Shown piece by piece: positions 1-4,931 of a DNA stretch of 5,133 nucleotides. The translations under genes were made by a program, and so were the position numbers. This DNA comes from an uncultured Lachnospiraceae bacterium (GTDB lineage Bacteria; Bacillota; Clostridia; Lachnospirales; Lachnospiraceae), in contig CANQYH010000234.1 in assembly GCA_947628025.1 (NCBI GenBank), forward strand, positions 1 to 5,133. Reading direction: 5' to 3'. Numbering within the stretch: position 1 is the stretch's first letter; each line of letters opens with the position of its first letter. The notes beneath the pieces were generated by a model. That model had not been told where the DNA came from, did not search any database, and worked only from the letters and a program-made list of their open reading frames with translations.

Positions 1-757
1 CAACCATCCGGATCGGATGCGCGATTTCCAGCTGCCACATCCGCAGTCCCTGTCCTGTCGGCAGGAAATCGACGATGAAATCATAAATCTCCCGCTTCAT
101 CCCGGTGACATAGTTCGGATTCGGGGCAGGTTCCGTCATGTCGAGCCCATTCTGGGTGATCTGAACGCCGCTTATCATTTCCGGCTCGCTGAGGCCGTTG
201 TAGATCATGCTTGCCAAAAGCAGCAGGCCAATGAACAGCAGGATCGAGATGAGAAACGTATCGGCCTTGCCGGACGACAGCAGATTGATCGCCGTACAGA
301 TCGCGGAAAGCGCGAGGACGAACATAACAGCGATCAGCAGGAAGCCCAGCAGCCGCAAAACGCCTATTTTCCAGAAGCCAAGCGCGGGAACGGCGACGAG
401 CGCGCCGACGAGCCACACCGACATGATCAGCAGCGTCGCCGCAAAGGTGGTGATCAGGCTCGCCAGATAGATGTCGGCCCTCGTGTGTCCGACGATGATC
501 TTATTCCGGATCGTTCCGTCGCTGTATTCCGTCCCGAAAAACATACTGCTGCACACCGAGCAGAAGAGTCCGATCGATAATGCAAAATGGAAATAATACT
601 TATCGATGGTATACGAATATTCCGACATATCCGCGGCCGCCTGCCTGCATCCGTTTAACATGAACAGGACCGCATAGATGAGCATGGCTCCCATGCAGAG
701 CCAGAACAGTTTGTCCCTCCAAAGCCTTGAAAAATTCGACCGCAGCAGTTTATTCAT
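1..757 (-). CDS. ABC-2 type transporter permease, N-terminal 252 residues (runs off left edge)
   Basis: This is the membrane subunit of an ABC exporter, partner of the ATPase encoded just upstream. Reading the minus strand from the ATG at 757-755 gives an uninterrupted frame of 252 codons to the window edge; the C-terminus is missing. A short charged N-terminus is followed by hydrophobic segments at about residues 17-34, 54-74, 98-122, 132-158 and 165-188. A loop follows at about 190-230, and the start of another amphipathic or membrane region. Residues 74-92 (FFGTEYSDGTIRNKIIVGHT) are the typical ABC-2 stretch after the second helix, where the amphipathic coupling region lies. The start is supported by GGAGG (766-770) 8 bases upstream, inside the ATPase gene. 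The start overlaps the ATPase stop by 8 bases, so the two are translationally coupled. Family assignment is firm. The substrate is inferred from the ATPase type (antimicrobial peptide or other envelope-active compound) and is unproven. A second permease and a kinase may follow off the edge. Confidence 0.9.
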   Translation of the reverse strand, partial: MNKLLRSNFSRLWRDKLFWLCMGAMLIYAVLFMLNGCRQAAADMSEYSYTIDKYYFHFALSIGLFCSVCSSMFFGTEYSDGTIRNKIIVGHTRADIYLASLITTFAATLLIMSVWLVGALVAVPALGFWKIGVLRLLGFLLIAVMFVLALSAICTAINLLSSGKADTFLISILLFIGLLLLASMIYNGLSEPEMISGVQITQNGLDMTEPAPNPNYVTGMKREIYDFIVDFLPTGQGLRMWQLEIAHPIRMV

Positions 758-1664
758 TTGTTCCGCCTCCTACCAGACTCACATAATAGCTTTCCAGACT
801 TTCATCCCGTTCCTGCGCCGAGATCAGTTCGCAGTTCTCCCCCGCAAGCGCGCTGCTCAGGCGGGAGATGTTTACTTTCGCGTAGACGTCGGCGGTCGTG
901 CCGCTCAGGATCGTATAGTCGATCTTCATTTTGTCGAGGACGCGGGCGAGGGCTTTCGTGCTGCTGACCTCCATGCGGACGCATTTCCGGCAGGCGGCCT
1001 CCAGTTCTTCGGCGCTGATTTCTTTTACCATGCGCCCGCCGTCGATGAAGCCGTAATAGGTCGCGAATTTCGACAGTTCGTCCAGGATATGGCTGGAGAT
1101 CAGGACCGTGATCTGCTGCCTGCGGTTCAGCTCCAGGATCAGTTCCCGGATCTCGATGATCCCCTGGGGGTCGAGTCCGTTGGCGGGTTCGTCCAGAACC
1201 AGGAAATCGGGATCCCCGGCGAGAGCGACGGCGATCCCGAGCCGCTGCCGCATCCCCAGGGAAAAGTTTTTCGCTTTCTTTTTCCCGGTTTGATCCAGCC
1301 CCACCAGTTTTAAAATGTCGGAAAGCCCGTCAAACGAGGGCAGTCCCAGGATCCGGTACTGCTGCCTGAGATTTTCCTCCGCCGTCAGATCCAGATAAAT
1401 GGCGGGCGTTTCCACGACCGCGCCCATCCGGCGGCGGGAGCTTGTAATGTCCTTTTCTGTGTTTTTTCTGCCGTACAGCGTGTAGTCTCCCGAATCCGGC
1501 TCCTGCAGGCCGCAGATCAGGCGGATCAGCGTCGTCTTGCCGGCGCCGTTTTTTCCCACGAAGCCGTAGATCGCTCCTTTGGGCACATTCATCGTGAGAC
1601 CGGCCAGCGCTTTGGTTCCTTTATAGCTTTTGGTCAAAGCGTTTGTTCTGAGAACATAGTCCAT
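750..1664 (-). CDS. ABC transporter ATP-binding protein, BcrA/LanF-like (304 aa)
   Basis: This cytoplasmic ATPase powers the exporter whose permease follows. All nucleotide-binding motifs are present: Walker A GKNGAGKT (37-44), signature SLGMRQR (135-141), Walker B LVLDEP (155-160), D-loop NGLD (162-165) and H-loop His192. The position usually held by the Q-loop glutamine carries Glu85 (VVETPAIY). This 'E-loop' is known from the lantibiotic-immunity LanF proteins and their bacitracin-export relatives, and points to that subfamily. The C-terminal ~95 residues form the extra domain common in these ATPases. Total length of 304 residues is normal. The start is set by AAGGAGG (1674-1680) 9 bases upstream. 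Another ATG lies 1 base after that site but is out of frame and too close. The gene follows the response regulator after 97 bases that hold a repeat operator, so it probably has its own regulated promoter. Self-protection against an antimicrobial peptide is the best guess. Multidrug or envelope-stress export is the alternative. Confidence 0.95.
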   Translation of the reverse strand: MDYVLRTNALTKSYKGTKALAGLTMNVPKGAIYGFVGKNGAGKTTLIRLICGLQEPDSGDYTLYGRKNTEKDITSSRRRMGAVVETPAIYLDLTAEENLRQQYRILGLPSFDGLSDILKLVGLDQTGKKKAKNFSLGMRQRLGIAVALAGDPDFLVLDEPANGLDPQGIIEIRELILELNRRQQITVLISSHILDELSKFATYYGFIDGGRMVKEISAEELEAACRKCVRMEVSSTKALARVLDKMKIDYTILSGTTADVYAKVNISRLSSALAGENCELISAQERDESLESYYVSLVGGGTNE

Positions 1665-1694
1665 AAAGGCATACCTCCTTGATTTGATGCCGGT

Positions 1695-1716
1695 ATCGTA
1701 TCATGGAACCGTAAAG
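1695..1716 (-). promoter_or_regulatory. Candidate activator-dependent promoter of the ABC operon
   Basis: On the minus strand the hexamer TACGAT (1695-1700) matches the -10 consensus at 4 of 6 positions. It sits exactly 10 bases after the last CTTTAC repeat (1711-1716). No good -35 exists at the usual distance; the repeats occupy that place. Promoters activated by OmpR-family regulators (PhoB, SpaR) commonly have direct repeats replacing the -35 and ending about 10-11 bases before the -10. The architecture is therefore right, but the -10 itself is weak and the start site is unknown. Confidence 0.45.
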
Positions 1717-1751
1717 AAAGCGGTAAAGGAACCGGTAAAGAAACCGTAAAG
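1711..1751 (-). repeat. Four phased CTTTAC direct repeats, candidate response-regulator operator
   Basis: Plus-strand GTAAAG occurs at 1711-1716, 1723-1728, 1735-1740 and 1746-1751, which reads CTTTAC on the coding strand. The spacing is 12, 12 and 11 bases, about one helical turn each. Flanking bases are also conserved: ACCG, GCGG, CCGG and ACCG precede or overlap TAAAG. The block fills the gap between the regulator's stop (1758) and the ATPase promoter. OmpR-family regulators bind direct repeats phased by about 11 bases, so the neighbouring regulator is the obvious candidate ligand. The repeats are seen directly; the binding is inferred. Confidence 0.7.
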
Positions 1752-1757
1752 ATTTTT

Positions 1758-2420
1758 TCAGCGCAGCCGGAACCCGATCCCCCAGACCGCTTCGATGTGA
1801 TCCTGGCCGTCCGCCTCGCGCAGTTTTTTCCGGAGGTTGCTGATGTGCATTTTAAGAGAATTTTCCGTGCAGTCCGGCGTATCTTCGCTGATCCGGTCCA
1901 ACAGCAGCGATTTGGTTACGATCTGCGCGGGGTTCTGCATGAGTATTTTCAGGATCGCGTATTCCGTTCTGGTAGGTTTCAGTTCTTTTTGGCCGGCGGT
2001 TACGATATGGGTAGCGGGGTCGAGCCGAATGCCGCCGTACTCCAGGACCGGGGCGGGAGAGGCCGGATCGAGCCTGCGGAACTGCACGGCGACCCTGGCC
2101 AGAAGTTCTTTGACCTGAAATGGTTTGGTGATGTAGTCCGCCGCGCCGCCGAGCAGCAGGTTGACTTTGTCGTCCACGTCCACCTTCGCGCTTACGACAA
2201 TGACGGGGATCCCCTTGATCTGCGGCAGCAGCTCTTCTCCGGAAAGTCCCGGCAGCATCAGGTCGAGCAGGATCAGGTCCGGTCTGGCCTGCGCCAAAAA
2301 CAGCAGCGCCTCCGTGCCGGAATACGCGTGGAAGATCTGATAGCCCTCCCTGCTCAAAGCCTCGTCCATCAGGTTCCCAATATAGATATCGTCGTCGATG
2401 ATCAGTATCTTTCGGTACAT
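1758..2420 (-). CDS. OmpR/PhoB-family response regulator (220 aa)
   Basis: This two-component DNA-binding regulator sits upstream of the ABC exporter. The receiver domain (about 3-113) has the acidic pair Asp9/Asp10, phospho-acceptor Asp53 in LILLDLMLPG, switch Ser77, and Lys99 in the KPF motif. The C-terminal winged helix (about 125-220) ends with the standard YxxVWGIGFRL-like strand (here EAVWGIGFRLR), and its recognition helix lies in the NSLKMHISNLRKKL stretch. Length is normal for the family and all phosphorylation residues are present, so the protein should be functional. The start is set by GAGGAGG (2428-2434) 7 bases upstream. No histidine kinase is adjacent on either side within the window. 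In related lantibiotic-type loci the kinase can follow the permeases, so it may lie beyond the left edge. Likely targets are the CTTTAC repeats ahead of the ATPase gene, and possibly its own promoter. The family is certain; the regulon is inferred. Confidence 0.95.
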   Translation of the reverse strand: MYRKILIIDDDIYIGNLMDEALSREGYQIFHAYSGTEALLFLAQARPDLILLDLMLPGLSGEELLPQIKGIPVIVVSAKVDVDDKVNLLLGGAADYITKPFQVKELLARVAVQFRRLDPASPAPVLEYGGIRLDPATHIVTAGQKELKPTRTEYAILKILMQNPAQIVTKSLLLDRISEDTPDCTENSLKMHISNLRKKLREADGQDHIEAVWGIGFRLR

Positions 2421-2442
2421 AAACGGTCCTCCTCAGAAGTTA

Positions 2443-2470
2443 CTTATAGTATAACGGACATTCCGGTAAA
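2443..2470 (-). promoter_or_regulatory. Probable promoter of the response regulator gene
   Basis: On the minus strand TTTACC (2465-2470) and TATAAG (2443-2448) are separated by 16 bases. They match the -35 and -10 consensus at 4 of 6 and 5 of 6 positions. The ribosome binding site GAGGAGG and the ATG follow within 30 bases. The -35 lies in TTTACCGG, the same core as one operator repeat ahead of the ABC operon, which hints at autoregulation. Only one copy is present here. TATACT (2448-2453) is an alternative -10, but no -35 fits it. Confidence 0.55.
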
Positions 2471-2561
2471 AGAACAGGGATTTTTCTTGGGATTTTGGAA
2501 TGAGACCGCAAGCTGGTTCCCGCTTTGCCCGGCAGAGCCGAGGAGCATTTTCGGTGCTTCT

Positions 2562-2804
2562 CTGGGTACGGAAGAACTGGCTCACATGGAGATCATTGCC
2601 TCGATCATCCATCAGCTGACCAAAGGCCTGAGCGCGGAGCAGATCGCCGCCTCCGGTCTGGGTCCCTATTATATCGACCATACGGCCGGGATCTGGCCCC
2701 AGGCGGCGGGCGGCGTGCCGTTCAACGCCTGCGAGTTCCAGTCCAAGGGTGATCCGATCACCGATCTGTTTGAGGACCTGGCGGCAGATGAGGCGATCCT
2801 GTAA
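2562..2804 (+). pseudogene. Manganese catalase / spore coat CotJC-like gene, internal fragment
   Basis: This is the only plus-strand coding remnant in the window. From codon 2562 (LGTEELAHMEII...) to about 2792 (...DLFEDLAADE) the translation matches the central part of clostridial manganese catalase/CotJC proteins. It includes the ExxH metal-binding motif in GTEELAH, then YYIDHTAG, WPQAAGGVPFNACEF and QSKGDPITDL. Family members continue after the final DE with KAR...TY and a second helix carrying another ExxH-type histidine. Here the match stops and the frame ends in AIL plus TAA (2802-2804). The first ~60-70 residues, with the first metal-ligand glutamate, are also missing. Bases 2538-2561 (PRSIFGAS) stay in frame but resemble the family only weakly, so the left break is uncertain. 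No start codon or ribosome site of its own is evident. With about 77 of roughly 200 residues left it cannot be an active catalase. The absence of internal stops suggests the damage is fairly recent. It sits head to head with the regulator gene and tail to tail with the recombinase. Confidence 0.85.
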
Positions 2805-2817
2805 GAACGATCTGCGG
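2782..2817. other. Imperfect dyad at the catalase/recombinase junction, weak attachment-site candidate
   Basis: CGGCAGAT (2782-2789) and ATCTGCGG (2810-2817) are inverted with 7 of 8 pairs matching, centred between 2799 and 2800. The inner 20 bases are not symmetric; they contain CGATC twice, 14 bases apart. The dyad spans the point where catalase homology ends and the recombinase gene begins. Large serine recombinases use imperfectly symmetric sites of 40-50 bases, often next to their own gene. The position fits, but the symmetry is modest and could be chance. Confidence 0.25.
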
Positions 2818-4371
2818 TCAAAAGTTCCAGTGGATCTCGATCGGGACGTCCCTGGTGCCGGGGATGCGCCTGCCGACCGATATGTGACCGATCAGCGTTT
2901 CCACGATCTCCCGGGTGAGATGCTCCAGGCGGGTATAGGATTCGATCCGCTCGCGGCGATCGCCGCCCGCCGCAATGCCGGCTTCGGTTTCGGACAGCCG
3001 CTTTTCTGCATCGGCGGCGACGCGTTCCAGACGGCTGCGCTCCGCGGCAAGATCCTTTGACAGTTCCACATAATCGCTTTCGGACAGGATCCCCCTGACC
3101 TTATCCATGTAAAGCTCCCGTATGCCTTTGGAATACTCCGCGATCTTTTTCTGGTAGGCCGCCAGATCGGAGAGCAGGCGGGATCTCTGCTCCTGCAGGC
3201 CGCCGCAGAGCCGGATATTTTGCTCAAACGCCTCTTTGTCCAGGTACTGTGCTGACAGACGGTTCAGTTCGTCCAGGACAAGCCGCTCCAGTTTTTCCAC
3301 AGAGATAAAGGAGCCGGTGCAGGCGTCTTTCGATACGCGGCGGCTGGGGCACTGCAGGTAATGTTTATTGTGGGTCTTGGAAGAGCGCATGACATAACCG
3401 CAGTTTGCGCAGCGGGCTTTTCCGGCGAATAATCCGATCGTGCCGCCGGCGAATGGTCTGGCTTTCTGGGCAGTCAGTGCCTGTACTCTGTCCCACAGTT
3501 CCCGGCCGACGATTGGCTCGTGCGTCCCCTCGACGATGTACCATTCGCTTTTCGGGCGCGGCCTATTTTGCTTTGTTTTGTAGGACACGCTGCCGTATTT
3601 GCCCTGGACCAGATTGCCGATGTAGATCTCGTTGGTCAGCATATCCGAAATCGCGGAATAGGTCCAGAGAGTGCTGTTTTTCATTTTCGGCTGCCGGTAG
3701 CGCAGCCCATGCAGGCGCTTATATTCCGTGGGGTTGGGGATGCCCCGGTCGTTGAGCATACGGGCGATCGCGGTCTTTCCGTAACCCTGGGCGAAAAGGG
3801 CGAATACCTCGCGGACGACGGCCGCGGCTTCCTCGTCGACGATCAGGTGTCCCTTTTGTTCGGGGTCTTTCTTGTAACCGTAAAGGGCAAACGCGCCGAT
3901 GTGAAAACCGTTCTTCCGCCGGTTTATTAAGACGCTTCGGATATTCTCGGACATATCCTCCAGGTACCATTCGTTGACGAGCCCGTTGATCTGGCGGGAT
4001 TTTTTGTTCCCCTTGTTGGCGGTATCCGCGTTGTCGACAATGCTGATGAAGCGGATCCCCCATACAGGGAACAGCCCGTGGATGTATTTTTCCACCAATT
4101 CCAATTCGCGGGTAAAGCGCGACTGGGTCTTGCAGAGGACAATGTCAAATTTATGCTGCTCTGCGTCCCGCAGCAGGCGGTTAAACTCCGGACGCCGCCG
4201 GTCGGAACCGGTGTAGTCGTCGTCGCTGTAAATGTTGTAAAGCTCCCAACCCTGTTCCATCGTGTATTGCAGCAGCATAGCCTTTTGATTTTGTATGCTG
4301 CAGCTGTCGTCGGTTTCGGACTGCTTGTTTCGGTCCTCTTCGGATAAGCGGCAATAAATGGCGGCTTTCAT
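2818..4371 (-). CDS. Large serine recombinase, TnpX/integrase type (517 aa)
   Basis: This enzyme catalyses site-specific DNA integration and excision by concerted double-strand cleavage through a serine-DNA bond. The N-terminal resolvase domain (about 2-150) has YCRLS with catalytic Ser10 and Arg8. It also has the SRFTRE motif, where Arg85 and Arg88 correspond to the active-site arginines of the family. A recombinase domain (about 165-270) follows. A zinc beta-ribbon is next, with Cys321, Cys324, Cys341 and Cys351 as ligands. A long charged coiled-coil-like stretch (about 390-465) is the kind used in synapsis control. The C-terminus ends with the basic segment common in Clostridia elements. 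All key residues are present and the length is normal, so it should be active. The start has GAGGAG (4380-4385) 8 bases upstream. The gene lies 68 bases after a small reading frame, with a strong hairpin in between. Its stop is next to a broken catalase gene, suggesting an element boundary on that side. The exact element family is not determined. Confidence 0.96.
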   Translation of the reverse strand: MKAAIYCRLSEEDRNKQSETDDSCSIQNQKAMLLQYTMEQGWELYNIYSDDDYTGSDRRRPEFNRLLRDAEQHKFDIVLCKTQSRFTRELELVEKYIHGLFPVWGIRFISIVDNADTANKGNKKSRQINGLVNEWYLEDMSENIRSVLINRRKNGFHIGAFALYGYKKDPEQKGHLIVDEEAAAVVREVFALFAQGYGKTAIARMLNDRGIPNPTEYKRLHGLRYRQPKMKNSTLWTYSAISDMLTNEIYIGNLVQGKYGSVSYKTKQNRPRPKSEWYIVEGTHEPIVGRELWDRVQALTAQKARPFAGGTIGLFAGKARCANCGYVMRSSKTHNKHYLQCPSRRVSKDACTGSFISVEKLERLVLDELNRLSAQYLDKEAFEQNIRLCGGLQEQRSRLLSDLAAYQKKIAEYSKGIRELYMDKVRGILSESDYVELSKDLAAERSRLERVAADAEKRLSETEAGIAAGGDRRERIESYTRLEHLTREIVETLIGHISVGRRIPGTRDVPIEIHWNF

Positions 4372-4394
4372 GTTCGGATCTCCTCAGAGACGGA

Positions 4395-4440
4395 ACAAGC
4401 CTTTCCCGTGCAGGCAGGGCGCCTGCAGAAAAAGGCTTGT
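4395..4440. repeat. 46-base two-part hairpin between the small ORF and the recombinase
   Basis: A 10-base perfect outer stem pairs ACAAGCCTTT (4395-4404) with AAAGGCTTGT (4431-4440). An inner 6-base stem pairs GCAGGC (4410-4415) with GCCTGC (4421-4426) around a 5-base loop. The two are separated by a 5/4-base internal bulge. No T-run follows on either strand, so it is not a classic intrinsic terminator. Its last base is the first base of the small ORF's stop trinucleotide (plus strand), and its left base lies 10 bases from the recombinase ribosome site. It may control recombinase expression or mRNA stability, or be a protein-binding dyad. Confidence 0.75.
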
Positions 4441-4598
4441 CATTCTTTCTGGGCAGCATGGAGAGCTCTGCCCTTTTCGACCTGATTGATCAGCTGGATC
4501 CACATTTGGGTGAACTGTTTTCCGGAGATCGTGTTTTCGCCGCTTTTGAAAACACTTTTACATACGCCTGCGGTTTCCGGTTTTTCGCTGCTTTTCAA
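4440..4598 (-). CDS. Small basic protein, TTG start, upstream of the recombinase (52 aa)
   Basis: I do not recognise this family with confidence. The frame starts at TTG (4598-4596), 8 bases after a near-perfect AAAGGAGG (4607-4614), and stops with TGA at 4442-4440. An in-frame TGA lies 6 codons further upstream, so no ATG alternative exists except an internal Met32. The N-terminal ~20 residues are lysine- and serine-rich and probably disordered. Residues 20-50 (GENTISGKQFTQMWIQLINQ and on) look like an amphipathic helix pair. There is no signal peptide, cysteine motif or membrane segment. A TATAAT lies 32 bases before the start, and the recombinase gene follows 68 bases downstream, so the two are likely co-transcribed. 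Small proteins next to large serine recombinases on clostridial elements (for example TnpV and TnpW) suggest an accessory or directionality role, but it does not obviously match those. The strong ribosome site and promoter make a real gene likely; the function is unknown. Confidence 0.65.
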   Translation of the reverse strand: MKSSEKPETAGVCKSVFKSGENTISGKQFTQMWIQLINQVEKGRALHAAQKE

Positions 4599-4630
4599 AT
4601 GTGCAGCCTCCTTTCAGAGAATGGCCGTAC

Positions 4631-4636
4631 ATTATA
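4631..4636 (-). promoter_or_regulatory. Perfect TATAAT -10, probable promoter of small ORF and recombinase
   Basis: The plus-strand ATTATA reads TATAAT on the minus strand, followed 16 bases later by AAAGGAGG of the small ORF. No TTGACA-like -35 occurs 16-18 bases upstream (the best there is ATAGCG), and there is no TG extension. If real, the promoter is either weak or depends on an activator. The transcript would have a very short leader. Confidence 0.5.
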
Positions 4637-4683
4637 TGAGCGGCGGCAGGTCCGCTATGACAGCGCGAAAGGGACCCAAAACG

Positions 4684-4695
4684 AAAACCGGTTTT
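4684..4695. repeat. 12-base perfect palindrome AAAACCGGTTTT
   Basis: This lies in the 107-base gap between the zinc-ribbon gene and the small ORF, about 48 bases upstream of the TATAAT. It could be an operator for the recombinase transcript. With its neighbours (CCAAAACG, GGCTAAAAAGCC) it could also be part of a weak terminator for the zinc-ribbon operon, but no T-run follows. A 12-base palindrome can also arise by chance. Confidence 0.35.
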
Positions 4696-4705
4696 GCCAG
4701 GCTTT

Positions 4706-4927
4706 TTAGCCGAATGTCCGCTTGATCTCCGCGCGCCCGCTCTGGGTCTCGACCCAGTTTTCCACATAGCCGCAGTCGCAGCAGACATAGCGGATCACGG
4801 GGATCTTTTTCATCAGCGTAAAGGTCGAGGTATAAATGTTGTTGCCGCTTGCGTGGCGGTTGGGATTGTCGGGGACGCGAACAATATTCTGCGAATTGCA
4901 TTTCGGGCAGCGTTTCGTTTTTTTCAT
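4706..4927 (-). CDS. Small zinc-ribbon protein (73 aa)
   Basis: This is a short cytoplasmic protein with one predicted zinc site formed by two knuckles. The first is CPKC (Cys7, Cys10) and the second is the CCDCGY segment (Cys49 and Cys52, with an extra Cys50). The 38 residues between them hold a central hydrophobic/aromatic strand region (IYTSTFTLMKKIPVIRYV), giving a rubredoxin-like or zinc-ribbon fold. The N-terminus is basic (MKKTKR). There is no membrane segment or signal. The start is set by AAGGAGG (4938-4944) 10 bases upstream, within the end of the preceding gene. Only 4 bases separate that gene's stop from this ATG, so the two are an operon. Similar small zinc-ribbon proteins are widespread in Clostridia as conserved hypotheticals. 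The specific role (nucleic-acid or protein binding) is unknown, and a functional link to the membrane protein is inferred from coupling only. Confidence 0.88.
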   Translation of the reverse strand: MKKTKRCPKCNSQNIVRVPDNPNRHASGNNIYTSTFTLMKKIPVIRYVCCDCGYVENWVETQSGRAEIKRTFG

Positions 4928-4931
4928 GATA

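Noticed and set aside
17..580. 187-codon plus-strand open frame under the permease
   Set aside because: It is antisense to a clear ABC-2 permease. Its composition (many Gln, Arg, Asp, His) is typical of a shadow of GC-rich membrane-protein sequence.
678..1313. 211-codon plus-strand open frame under the ABC ATPase
   Set aside because: It is antisense to an ATPase with all motifs intact, with no ribosome site or family resemblance.
1711..1751. Phased repeats as a CRISPR-like or simple tandem array
   Set aside because: Units are 11-12 bases with no spacers, only four copies, and placed directly at a promoter, which fits an operator instead.
2433..2681. Minus-strand 82-codon frame upstream of the regulator
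   Set aside because: It is antisense to the catalase fragment and runs through the regulator's promoter; no supporting ribosome site or domain.
1797..2804. 335-codon plus-strand open frame spanning the response regulator and the catalase remnant
   Set aside because: Bases up to about 2440 are antisense to the regulator gene, and the translation there is shadow-like. Only the last ~80 codons are a real protein fragment.
4395..4440. Hairpin as a standard intrinsic terminator
   Set aside because: No run of T follows the stem on either strand.
4437..4709. Plus-strand 90-codon frame over the recombinase leader
   Set aside because: It has no ribosome site before its ATG and lies antisense to the small TTG-start gene, whose signals are much stronger. 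I also looked here for the missing catalase C-terminus and did not find it.
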